Shown: positions 1 to 5,776, counted from the first letter of the stretch. The stretch is 13,081 nt of DNA from Deltaproteobacteria bacterium (GCA_016875255.1 VGRU01000087.1:1-13081); one strand, 5' to 3'. The notes: generated from the sequence alone by a model not told the origin. Made by a program: numbers and translations.

Positions 1-762
1 AAAATTAGACAGGTGGCCCAATGGATTATTCATGCTAAGAGGACGGTCGTTTTCGGCGGAGCGGGTCTCAGCACGGAATCAGGGATTCCTGATTTTCGCA
101 GTCCCGGCGGGGTCTGGGATCGATACGATCCGGAGGATTTTTATTTCCAAAAATTTATCGCCAGCGAAGCCTCTCGCGAGAAGTACTGGCAGATGGCTAC
201 AGAAATGTTTGAACCAATGAAGAAGGCTCAACCTAATCCGGCCCACCTCGCCATTGCCGAATTAGAGAGGTTGGGCAAACTCGAAAACGTCATCACACAG
301 AATATCGATGGCCTCCATCATAAGGCCGGAAACTCGGAAGAAAGAATTATCGAGCTTCACGGGACAGCAATGCATGTCACCTGTTTAAATTGCAAAAAGA
401 GATATGACCGCGATGAGATTCAGGAACGCCTTCGAAAAGGAACAAAGGTTCCTTACTGTGACGATTGCGGTGGTCCTCTCAAACCCGCCACCATCTCCTT
501 CGGTCAATCCATGCCTGAAAAAGAAACCCAAGAGGCATATCACCGTTCCTCCACATGCGATCTCTTCATCGTCATCGGATCTTCCCTGGTCGTTCAACCC
601 GCCGCCTCCATGCCATTGGTGGCAAAGAGAAACGGAGCGAAACTGGTGATCATCAACCGCGACCCCACCCCCTACGATGAGATGGCGGATATCGTCATCC
701 ATAGCCAGGCTGGTTCGACCATGGCCAATATTCTAAAATATGTGAAACAGGAGTTTAGATAA
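1..762 (+). CDS. NAD-dependent protein deacylase, sirtuin (Sir2/CobB family), 5'-partial
   Basis: Sirtuins remove acyl groups from lysine side chains in the cytoplasm, consuming NAD+ and releasing nicotinamide and O-acyl-ADP-ribose. Counting from the GTG at 13, the NAD-binding motif GAGLSTESGIPDFRS is at residues 16-30, TQNIDGLH ends at residue 102, and the catalytic His of ELHG is H116. A zinc knot is formed by C124, C127, C149 and C152. GSSLVVQP and INRDPTP follow as the rest of the Rossmann fold. The frame is open to base 1 and the first residues after the GTG already belong to the first helix. The real start is therefore probably just outside the window and the GTG is internal. The Tyr/Arg pair diagnostic of SIRT5-type desuccinylases is not seen after GGVW, so ordinary deacetylase activity is the best guess. 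No terminator is visible after the stop. Family assignment is very secure; the substrate is unknown. Confidence 0.95.
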   Translation, partial: KIRQVAQWIIHAKRTVVFGGAGLSTESGIPDFRSPGGVWDRYDPEDFYFQKFIASEASREKYWQMATEMFEPMKKAQPNPAHLAIAELERLGKLENVITQNIDGLHHKAGNSEERIIELHGTAMHVTCLNCKKRYDRDEIQERLRKGTKVPYCDDCGGPLKPATISFGQSMPEKETQEAYHRSSTCDLFIVIGSSLVVQPAASMPLVAKRNGAKLVIINRDPTPYDEMADIVIHSQAGSTMANILKYVKQEFR

Positions 763-931
763 GGAACTGGTCATTTTTTAGCCATAAGAAGAACAAAATA
801 TTACATCTTTTCGTTCAGCATTTGAGTTCCGATTAAAATAAATTATTAAATTCAAAGGGTTAAAAACTGTTAAAATTGGTATCAAATTTGCTGTTAACAA
901 TGAATTGAAACTCTATTAGGCTAGGGGGAAA
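763..931. other. AT-rich intergenic gap
   Basis: This gap separates the sirtuin from the lipoprotein gene. It is clearly AT-rich, with repeated GTTAAAA words near 859-875, and should contain the promoter of the downstream pair. I could not find a convincing -35/-10 pair with proper spacing. The only firm signal is an AGGGGG ribosome binding site at 923-928, three bases before the ATG at 932. Confidence 0.4.
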
Positions 932-1456
932 ATGGAAAAAGATTGGGAGTTCAACGCCAGGGCCTTATTGCTAAAGACATTAATCTTAGGAGTTATCCTT
1001 TCTTTTGCGTTTGGTTGTGCCGGAAGCAAACCCGAACAGAAATCCACTCCTCCCCCTGTTGAAGAAAAAAAAATTGAACAGCCCAAGAAGGAAGAAACCC
1101 CGGGCCCTCAACCCACTCCAGAACCTCCCGTCAAACCTGCTCCACCAACTGCTTCGCCATCTGCCTCAAAACCTCCAAAAGCGCCCCCGCCATCCCAGCC
1201 ATTGCCTTCCCCTCTCCCTTCCCTCCGCACAACAAAGGTTGTATGGGATACCGTCAACCTTCGGGAAGGACCTGGACTCAATTATAGAGTGATCGGAAAT
1301 GCAAAAAAGGGATCTTCTCTTACCGTCCTTGAGGAGAAAGGGAGCTGGTTAAAGGTTCAGCTTCAGGATGGAAAAGAGGCATGGGTAAGCAAGGCCGCCA
1401 CTTCCGATGCCCCCAAATCTCCTCCTGCAGCCACCCCAAAACCCAAGCCAATGTGA
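932..1456 (+). CDS. Proline-rich lipoprotein with C-terminal bacterial SH3 domain
   Basis: This is a predicted envelope lipoprotein of 174 residues. The N-terminus has basic residues, then a hydrophobic stretch (about residues 12-27) ending in a lipobox-like AFGC with the acylated Cys at position 29. The -3 residue is Ala instead of the usual Leu, so the lipobox is imperfect. Residues 30-98 are a low-complexity Pro/Lys/Glu linker of the kind that spans the periplasm. Residues about 102-160 form an SH3b-like domain, with VNLREGPGLNYRVIG at 108 onward, a KGSSLTVLEEKGSWLKV strand pair and a closing AWVS. Such domains often bind peptidoglycan or peptides. The tail is again Pro-rich. The start is supported by the AGGGGG site just upstream. 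The stop lies 16 bases before the start of the zinc-ribbon gene, so the two are probably cotranscribed. A specific role cannot be assigned. Confidence 0.85.
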   Translation: MEKDWEFNARALLLKTLILGVILSFAFGCAGSKPEQKSTPPPVEEKKIEQPKKEETPGPQPTPEPPVKPAPPTASPSASKPPKAPPPSQPLPSPLPSLRTTKVVWDTVNLREGPGLNYRVIGNAKKGSSLTVLEEKGSWLKVQLQDGKEAWVSKAATSDAPKSPPAATPKPKPM

Positions 1457-1472
1457 GGATCGCAAACAAAAG

Positions 1473-2612
1473 ATGCTGTTCTGTAAAAAATGCCAGGTCG
1501 AATATGAGGATGACAAGAGGTTCTGCCCTCAATGCGGAAGCTTCCTGATTATAAAGGAAGAAGCCCTCCCGAATTTTGAAGATTCAGAAAAACCGGTTGA
1601 AGAAAAACCCAAAGAAAAATTCATCTGTCCCGATTGCAAAATCATCTATGAAAAATCAAAGACCTGTATCCGATGTGGCATAGAGGTCGTTCTTTTGACC
1701 TCCTTTCAAGAGAAAGGGCAGTCCGAAACAGATCAGGAACCCGAGGATGAGAAAAAATCGTCTCACGTCTTGACCACCCGGGAATGGGTGGAAACGCCGC
1801 TTGAACATCTCATCTGTCCGGTTTGTAAAAAAGAGCACCTGGGAGGTAAGTCCTGCATCAAATGTGGAGCCGCGCTGGTTTCCCCAAGTCCGCCCCCAGT
1901 GAAAGATAATACCAAACCCACTCACTCTCTTGACACCAAAAAAAAAGAGCCTAAACCACCCTACTCTTCGGAATTCGAAGAAGACCTCCTCCGGGAAGAA
2001 ACACCTGCTCAGCCATCCTTTCAAATGACCGTAGAGGAACAGATCAAAAAGGGAAGGTTTTTAAGAAAGGTTAAAAAAGACTACCCGCGGATGGTTTTAA
2101 ACTGGAGCGGCATCGGGATCATCTGCATCGCCGCAGGTTATCTCCTCTGGTCCACCTATTCTCACGTGGTGACAAAAAAACCGGACTCCATCATCATCCC
2201 TCCCTCTAATGAGAAGACTTCTACTACGGCTCCTGCCCCTTCAGCGACTCCCCCTTCCACGGAGGCGGAAGAGATAGAAAAGATAAAATACCTTCTCGAA
2301 AATATCAGAAAGGCAAATCTGAGAAAGGATATCGATCTCTTTCTATCATGTTATTCGAATGGTTTTAAGGATCGGGAAGGGAAAAAGAAGTCGACGCTTG
2401 AATCCTGGGAAAATTTCAATTTCCTCGATCTCACTTATGATCTTGAAAACCTTTCGGTATCCGGAGATAACACAAGAGCCAGGGTGGAGTGGCTGGTCAG
2501 GTTTTCTCCAAAAAGCGGCGGCCAACCCCAGGAAAGCAAAACCGTTGTCGATGTGGTCTTTAAGAAAGAGGATGGAGCCTGGAAGATAGGAGAAATTAAA
2601 TCGAGCTTATAG
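1473..2612 (+). CDS. Triple zinc-ribbon membrane protein with C-terminal NTF2-like domain
   Basis: From the ATG at 1473 the product has 379 residues. Three CxxC...CxxC zinc ribbons follow one another: C4/C7/C18/C21, C52/C55/C65/C68 and C115/C118/C128/C131. They are joined by acidic, Lys- and Pro-rich linkers. A single membrane span lies at about 211-232, after a basic stretch (KKGRFLRKVKKDY), which predicts cytoplasmic ribbons and an exported C-terminus. After a Pro/Thr/Ser linker, residues about 264-379 look like an NTF2/SnoaL-like domain: an N-terminal helix pair with IRKANLRKDIDLFLSCYS, then strands ending in DGAWKIGEIKSSL. The frame extends upstream to an ATG at 1407, but that would overlap the SH3 gene. 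I chose 1473 because it starts directly before the first CxxC and a GAGG lies at 1455-1458, although that spacing is long. The ribbons could bind metal only, protein or nucleic acid. No function is known to me for this architecture. Confidence 0.85.
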   Translation: MLFCKKCQVEYEDDKRFCPQCGSFLIIKEEALPNFEDSEKPVEEKPKEKFICPDCKIIYEKSKTCIRCGIEVVLLTSFQEKGQSETDQEPEDEKKSSHVLTTREWVETPLEHLICPVCKKEHLGGKSCIKCGAALVSPSPPPVKDNTKPTHSLDTKKKEPKPPYSSEFEEDLLREETPAQPSFQMTVEEQIKKGRFLRKVKKDYPRMVLNWSGIGIICIAAGYLLWSTYSHVVTKKPDSIIIPPSNEKTSTTAPAPSATPPSTEAEEIEKIKYLLENIRKANLRKDIDLFLSCYSNGFKDREGKKKSTLESWENFNFLDLTYDLENLSVSGDNTRARVEWLVRFSPKSGGQPQESKTVVDVVFKKEDGAWKIGEIKSSL

Positions 2613-3626
2613 CCTTTTTCGATCCTCTGCAAATCCCTCTGACCGAATCTGCCCTGAGTCGTCAAATTCCACGAAGTAGACAAAGGGAAGGCGAATCCCG
2701 GGAAGAAAGAACCTTGCATCCATAAATTCCACCCTATGCCTTCCTTCTTCTGAGTTGATGGACTTCACCACAGGAAACCTGGCAAACCAGTAATAGAACT
2801 TCATTCCTTTTGTCGTGAGAGCTTTTTTCACCCACGGAGAGTCCGGTAATTTTTCCATGGAATGAAAGGGAATGCTTCCGGATGGATAATAGAGGCTGGT
2901 CAATCTTTCAAAGAACGGGGCCTGAGGTGAAGCAGGTTCGGGAAGGTCTTCCCTCCTCAGATCCACAAACCCCTGAAATATGTTGTCTTCTGTCTCTACA
3001 TAAAGGGCCCAGCGGAAAGGAGAAGCGGGCTGGGGCAGAGCGGCAATCTGTATTACCTTTCCCGCCAATCCTTTTGAAAAGCCTCTGATCTCTCCGAGGG
3101 CCTGTCCGTGTTGAACCCAGCAGAAGAGGATATAGACAGTTAGTCCGATGAGAGATCCCCTGCAGATCCATCGCGTCCCTCTCTTCAAGAAAAGGCTCGC
3201 CAATAACGGAAGAAGGATGACTCCTGAAAAGATTAAGTCGATGACGAAGATGAGGTCCCAGGCAAACCGGTGGTCGAAGAAAGGGGAGAAAATCATTGTG
3301 CCATAGGAAGTGAGAAGGTCGAGCAGGACATGGCTCATTAGAACTGGCAGACAGACCTTATAGAAATTCCAGAAATAGGGACGTTTCGATATCTTGACAA
3401 AGAGCCAGCTGAAAAAAAGAGAGTAGAAAGGTATTAACAGGATGGAATGGGTAAAATCGCGATGGTATTGAATAGAAAATTGGTGATTGAAGAGGCCGAG
3501 GATAAAATCGGAATCGGGAAAGAGCCCCATCGCCAGTCCAGCAACGGTCCCCCACTTTCCGATTTTCTCGTTATCGATGGCTCTGGCAATGACGGCACCG
3601 GTGAGGGCATGGGTGATACTGTCCAT
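2607..3626 (-). CDS. Membrane-bound metal-dependent hydrolase-like protein (DUF457/YdjM family)
   Basis: This integral inner-membrane protein of 339 residues has the family's conserved polar pattern at its N-terminus: MDSITHALTG with H6, the acidic pair D38/D40 in FPDSD, and YHRDFTHS with H55 and H60. A second conserved segment, SHVLLDLLTSYGT, follows near the middle. These His/Asp residues are the presumed metal ligands. Several hydrophobic helices fill the first half (GTVAGLAMGLF, the segment after THS, the LPVLMSHVLLDLL region and two later spans), and a mainly soluble C-terminal half follows. The family is related to phospholipase C-like folds and to E. coli YdjM, an SOS-regulated gene; the biochemical activity is not established. 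The start ATG has only a weak AGGG far upstream as ribosome binding site. Its 3' end overlaps the converging zinc-ribbon gene by 6 bp, with no terminator between them. Confidence 0.85.
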   Translation of the reverse strand: MDSITHALTGAVIARAIDNEKIGKWGTVAGLAMGLFPDSDFILGLFNHQFSIQYHRDFTHSILLIPFYSLFFSWLFVKISKRPYFWNFYKVCLPVLMSHVLLDLLTSYGTMIFSPFFDHRFAWDLIFVIDLIFSGVILLPLLASLFLKRGTRWICRGSLIGLTVYILFCWVQHGQALGEIRGFSKGLAGKVIQIAALPQPASPFRWALYVETEDNIFQGFVDLRREDLPEPASPQAPFFERLTSLYYPSGSIPFHSMEKLPDSPWVKKALTTKGMKFYYWFARFPVVKSINSEEGRHRVEFMDARFFLPGIRLPFVYFVEFDDSGQIRSEGFAEDRKRL

Positions 3627-3704
3627 ATAAAAAAATATTAACCCTTAAATACCCCATAGGCAAACCGGAAATGTCTTCCCGAAAATCTCCCCTCCCCCAT
3701 CTCC

Positions 3705-3746
3705 ATAAAAATGGGGCGAACCCAATTGGATTCGCCCCATTTTTAT
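3705..3746 (-). terminator. Strong hairpin terminator, possibly bidirectional
   Basis: A perfect 16-bp inverted repeat is present: ATAAAAATGGGGCGAA at 3705-3720 pairs with its exact complement at 3731-3746. The 10-base loop contains the palindrome CCAATTGG. The GC-rich core is flanked by an A-run on one side and a T-run on the other, so it reads as an intrinsic terminator in either direction. It lies 36 bases past the stop of the minus-strand gene at 3783 and so most likely ends that transcript. It also insulates the DUF457 gene from upstream transcription. Confidence 0.85.
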
Positions 3747-3782
3747 TGTCGCTTTTTAATAGGGTCGCCCCTCAGATCTTTT

Positions 3783-4109
3783 TTATACCTTGATCCCCTG
3801 GTCCATCAGCTTAGATATCCCGAATAACTCTTCCTTGCTAAAAACACCCTTTTCCACAAGCCATCTGGTATCGCTTCTTAATTTCAACTCACTCGGAACA
3901 ATGAAAACCGATTTTTTATCTTTTACCATATGGCCGAAAGTCACCTTGGCCCATCTCATTCCTGCTTCAACCTGTGTCATCCCCCTCAGGTCTTTCCTCC
4001 TCTCGATCAACATACCCATCAGCTCGCCCTTCTTCAGCTCATAATTTTTTGAAAAGACTTTATAGATGATCATCCTACAACTTGCCTCAATCCATCCCTG
4101 TCTCTTCAT
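3783..4109 (-). CDS. Uncharacterised small protein (108 aa)
   Basis: I do not recognise this protein. It is basic and probably soluble and cytoplasmic, with no signal peptide or membrane span. It opens MKRQGWIEAS, has a central acidic/basic helical part (KKGELMGMLIERRKD, then MTQVEAGMRWAKVTFG) and ends in KGVFSKEELFGISKLMDQGIKV. A TTG codon precedes the ATG at 4109 in frame, but the ATG is the more natural start; the ribosome binding site is weak (GGAACC on the minus strand). The case for a real gene rests on a perfect consensus promoter upstream, a strong terminator downstream, and a composition that looks protein-like instead of antisense to anything. It is divergent from the toxin-antitoxin operon. 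That could make it part of the same accessory insert, but no functional link can be shown. Confidence 0.65.
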   Translation of the reverse strand: MKRQGWIEASCRMIIYKVFSKNYELKKGELMGMLIERRKDLRGMTQVEAGMRWAKVTFGHMVKDKKSVFIVPSELKLRSDTRWLVEKGVFSKEELFGISKLMDQGIKV

Positions 4110-4192
4110 CAAAAAATCGTGTGGTTCCAGGGATAAGGTAACGCATAAACTATTTCGATGTAACTATAAAAATATCATGACCCTTCGGCAGG

Positions 4193-4221
4193 ATTATATA
4201 AAACGCCATAAGGAATGTCAA
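4193..4221 (-). promoter_or_regulatory. Perfect consensus sigma70-type promoter
   Basis: On the minus strand, TTGACA (complement of 4216-4221) is followed after exactly 17 bases by TATAAT (complement of 4193-4198). Both hexamers match consensus at all six positions with optimal spacing. Transcription should start near 4186 and run left into the 108-aa gene, leaving a leader of about 75 bases. Such an ideal promoter would be strong unless repressed. Confidence 0.8.
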
Positions 4222-4250
4222 GGAATCAAATTGGGAATCAAATTGGGAAT
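4222..4250 (+). repeat. 12-bp tandem repeat between divergent promoters
   Basis: The unit GGAATCAAATTG occurs twice in perfect tandem (4222-4233 and 4234-4245), followed by a partial third copy GGAAT. It abuts the -35 box of the leftward promoter and ends 12 bases before the -35 box of the rightward toxin-antitoxin promoter. This position fits a regulator-binding or UP-like site, though a slippage product with no role is equally possible. Confidence 0.7.
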
Positions 4251-4262
4251 GTTTATTTCGAC

Positions 4263-4291
4263 TTGACAATCATTCAATTATTTATTAAAAA
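4263..4291 (+). promoter_or_regulatory. Probable promoter of the toxin-antitoxin operon
   Basis: TTGACA at 4263-4268 is a perfect -35 hexamer. At 17-base spacing the -10 is TAAAAA (4286-4291), a four-of-six match inside an AT-rich block. Transcription would begin near 4298, about 25 bases before the toxin start. The -10 is imperfect, so the exact start is uncertain. Confidence 0.55.
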
Positions 4292-4302
4292 TGTATTACA
4301 TT
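4290..4302. promoter_or_regulatory. Candidate autoregulatory operator palindrome
   Basis: AATGTA at 4290-4295 and TACATT at 4297-4302 form a perfect 6-bp inverted repeat around one central T. It overlaps the end of the predicted -10 box and the transcription start of the toxin-antitoxin operon. Ribbon-helix-helix antitoxins of the BrnA/CopG type typically repress their own operon at such short palindromes. That this is the operator is inference. Confidence 0.4.
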
Positions 4303-4322
4303 ATTAACAAGTAGGGGATACC

Positions 4323-4598
4323 TTGAAAATAGAAAAAATCTCATGGGATCAGGAAGCAGTTGACCATATTTCTAACCACATGGTTTCACCGGAAGAGGTT
4401 GAAGAGGTATTGTTTAATGATGTAGACACACCACTTATGATGAGGGGGGAAGAAGGCAAATATCTTGCTTATGGTAAAACGTATGGAGGCCGGCTATTAT
4501 TCATCGTATGGGTCTCAAAATATAAAAAAACAAAAATTATTACTTCCAGAGACATGACCGAAAAGGAAAAGCGATTTTATAGAAGGAGAAAAGAATGA
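4323..4598 (+). CDS. BrnT-like (DUF497 family) toxin of a type II toxin-antitoxin system
   Basis: This 91-residue basic protein matches the BrnT/DUF497 pattern: an N-terminal WDQEAVDHISNHMVSPEEVEEVLF (the WD...A..NI..HGVS..EA..VF signature), a central KYLAYGKTYGGRLLFIVWV strand pair, and a C-terminal IITSRDMTEKEKRFYRRRK resembling the family's conserved Arg-rich ending. BrnT toxins have a RelE-like fold and act as ribonucleases that stop translation in the cytoplasm. The start is a TTG at 4323, supported by AGGGG at 4313-4317 with five bases of spacing; the first internal ATG would delete the WD motif. It comes first in the operon, as is usual for BrnT-BrnA, and overlaps the antitoxin start by 4 bp (ATGA). 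The weak start codon may keep toxin output low. A DUF4258-like relative is a less likely alternative. Confidence 0.75.
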   Translation: MKIEKISWDQEAVDHISNHMVSPEEVEEVLFNDVDTPLMMRGEEGKYLAYGKTYGGRLLFIVWVSKYKKTKIITSRDMTEKEKRFYRRRKE

Positions 4599-4849
4599 AA
4601 GTGCCAAAATTTAAAAATTTAAAAGAGGAAAGGGAATTTTGGAAAACCCACGATTCAACGGATTACCATGATGACTTCAAGATAACTAAAAATGTGGTTT
4701 TTGTTCGACCCAAGAAAGAAGTCATTTCTTTACGTCTGGAGCCTAAGTTCATAAGAAGGTTAAGAGAGCTTGCTGATAAAGAAGGCCTGCCTCCTACTAC
4801 CTATGCCAGGATGTTAATTGTTAAGAGTATTCAGGCCCATACAGAATAA
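4595..4849 (+). CDS. BrnA/CopG-type ribbon-helix-helix antitoxin
   Basis: This antitoxin of 84 residues is translationally coupled to the toxin through an ATGA overlap. The N-terminal half has the signature KFKNLKEEREFWKTHDSTDY (residues about 5-24) seen in CopG-type antitoxins partnered with BrnT-like toxins; that region normally wraps and neutralises the toxin. The C-terminal half, VISLRLEPKFIRRLRELADKEGLPPTTYARMLI (about 44-76), is a ribbon-helix-helix DNA-binding domain: one strand (ISLRL), then two helices. It should bind as a dimer and repress the operon, plausibly at the palindrome near 4290. An AGAAGGAG-like ribosome binding site lies inside the end of the toxin gene. Assignment as the antitoxin is strong from both domain pattern and position. 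Confidence 0.82.
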   Translation: MKVPKFKNLKEEREFWKTHDSTDYHDDFKITKNVVFVRPKKEVISLRLEPKFIRRLRELADKEGLPPTTYARMLIVKSIQAHTE

Positions 4850-4912
4850 ACCCGTCATTCGTCATCCGGAATTGATCTCTGTAAACCCCGTTAGAAATTC
4901 CAGGGGACATTA

Positions 4913-5254
4913 TTAACCCCCTACGGTGTTCAGGGTCGGTGAGGCGATGTATGATGGTGTCCATACAAATAGTGTTAACCTGTTTGCGCCCACGTAAGCA
5001 ACAATCTCTCCTTCCTTTTCTAACGCTACTACATCGTCATTACGAACCCAAAGGACGTGGCAATCTCCCCTATCTTTAGCTCCCATCTTTCTTCCTGAAT
5101 ACCACGATTCTATCAAAACTCTTCTCCATTGCCTGACAGCCATTCTGGTAAGAGTTGTGCATCCAAATGGAGAGCTGAAGCACCAAGAAAAAGCGAGACT
5201 TACCATTCCAAATAGGGCAACCAATAACAACCCAATGATTATGATTTTTCTCAT
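4913..5254 (-). CDS. Small exported protein of unknown function
   Basis: I do not recognise this 113-residue product. It begins with a clear Sec signal peptide: basic MRK, then the hydrophobic IIIIGLLLVALFGMVSLAFS, with likely cleavage near residue 22-24. The mature part has three Cys residues (CFSSPFGC, then GDCHVLW), Trp- and Arg-rich segments and several short strand-like stretches (VVALEKEGEIVAYVG, LTLFVWTPS). Periplasmic or secreted location is expected, possibly with a disulfide. The ATG at 5254 is well supported by GGAGAGG (complement of 5261-5267) with six bases of spacing. A possible -10 TAGAAT lies further upstream. The last dozen codons are odd: the same DNA, read in another frame, matches the C-terminus of the neighbouring hydrolase. 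The native C-terminus may therefore have been replaced. Confidence 0.6.
   Translation of the reverse strand: MRKIIIIGLLLVALFGMVSLAFSWCFSSPFGCTTLTRMAVRQWRRVLIESWYSGRKMGAKDRGDCHVLWVRNDDVVALEKEGEIVAYVGANRLTLFVWTPSYIASPTLNTVGG
4921..4949 (-). pseudogene. Relic of an alpha/beta-hydrolase C-terminus
   Basis: The minus strand here carries CATCGCCTCACCGACCC, identical over 17 bases to 5838-5854 inside the intact hydrolase gene. About 25 of 29 bases match when extended. Read in the hydrolase frame it gives HRLTDPEHRR against HRLTDPQHRK, where H is the catalytic histidine. The differences are largely synonymous or conservative, which points to coding homology and not chance. It is out of frame with the exported-protein gene that overlaps it, and similarity stops on both sides. 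Confidence 0.45.
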
Positions 5255-5776
5255 CTCTTTCCTCTCCTTTCATTTTTAATTCTATCTTCACCATGACCTG
5301 TCCAGTCAGATTGGAACCTTCATCCTATTGGATGGACAATCAGAATTGAACTACCACCAGCTACAAGCTGGTGGATTCTCTGCTGACTGAAGTCAGCTAA
5401 AGACAAAACAAACAGCACAGAAATCCTCACGAGGGGAAATCTAAAAAACCTGCACACAGTGTGCATACTAAAGTCTTCGCCTGAAGGCGAGGGTTTTCCT
5501 CCCCGAGTGAGACAATAATGTCCCACCATATTTTGAATGCTTCTTAATGTTCCCGGGATATTGGAATAAAATTTTGGGGGCAGGCTTAAATGAAGAACCC
5601 CGTCCACAGGGGGGGGCAGATGCGATTTTAATAAATTGGGAGATTGGGAGTCCTATTTTCTTAAAATCCGGATCAACGGCGTAGCGACAGACCCTTCGGC
5701 AAGCTCGGGGTGCTGCCGAACAAGGTCTTTGGCAGGCGGGGGTGAACGGTGACAGCCTAACTGGACCGTTTCTGAT
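5255..5776. other. 522-bp gene-free spacer rich in hairpins
   Basis: No convincing gene is present; the 95-codon minus-strand frame across 5320-5607 lacks a ribosome binding site and is better explained by the structured DNA. Contents from left to right are the leader of the exported-protein gene (to about 5284), a hairpin cluster (5354-5490), a GGGG/CCCC-rich part near 5574-5616, and at 5695-5720 an inverted repeat (TTCGGCA/TGCCGAA). The last lies within a segment resembling the dispersed word CTTCGGCAAGCTC...GGGTGAACGG. No terminator with a T-run was seen after the hydrolase stop. Confidence 0.5.
5340..5500 (-). mobile_element. Possible IS200/IS605-type end / omega-RNA-like relic
   Basis: Five compact hairpins occur within 140 bases: CCACCAGCT/AGCTGGTGG (5354-5374, loop ACA), GCTGACT/AGTCAGC (5382-5397), CCTC/GAGG (5425-5434), TGCACAC/GTGTGCA (5451-5465) and TCGCC/GGCGA (5477-5490). 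Read on the minus strand, the segment ends with GAATCCACCAGCT, then the second arm, then TAGTTCAAT. That resembles the subterminal right-end hairpin of IS200/IS605 elements, where TnpB-associated omega RNAs also end. No tnpA or tnpB remnant is recognisable, so this would be a non-autonomous relic. The hairpins are seen directly; the identity is inference. Confidence 0.35.

Noticed and set aside
1407..1472. Upstream ATG (1407) as start of the zinc-ribbon gene
   Set aside because: It would overlap the end of the SH3 lipoprotein gene by 50 bases and add a Pro-rich shadow peptide; the ATG at 1473 directly precedes the first CxxC.
4066..4266. 66-codon plus-strand frame over the divergent promoter region
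   Set aside because: It covers the promoter and tandem repeat of the neighbouring genes and has no ribosome binding site; its GIKLGIKLG tail is just the 12-bp repeat translated.
4886..4906. Possible terminator after the antitoxin gene (CCCC...GGGG)
   Set aside because: Only four base pairs form, the loop is long, and no T-run follows.
5354..5490. CRISPR array
   Set aside because: The hairpins differ in sequence and spacing; there is no repeated unit with regular spacers and no cas gene nearby.
5320..5607. 95-codon minus-strand open frame in the spacer
   Set aside because: It runs through the hairpin cluster, has no ribosome binding site, and the peptide shows no domain; the region looks like structured non-coding DNA.
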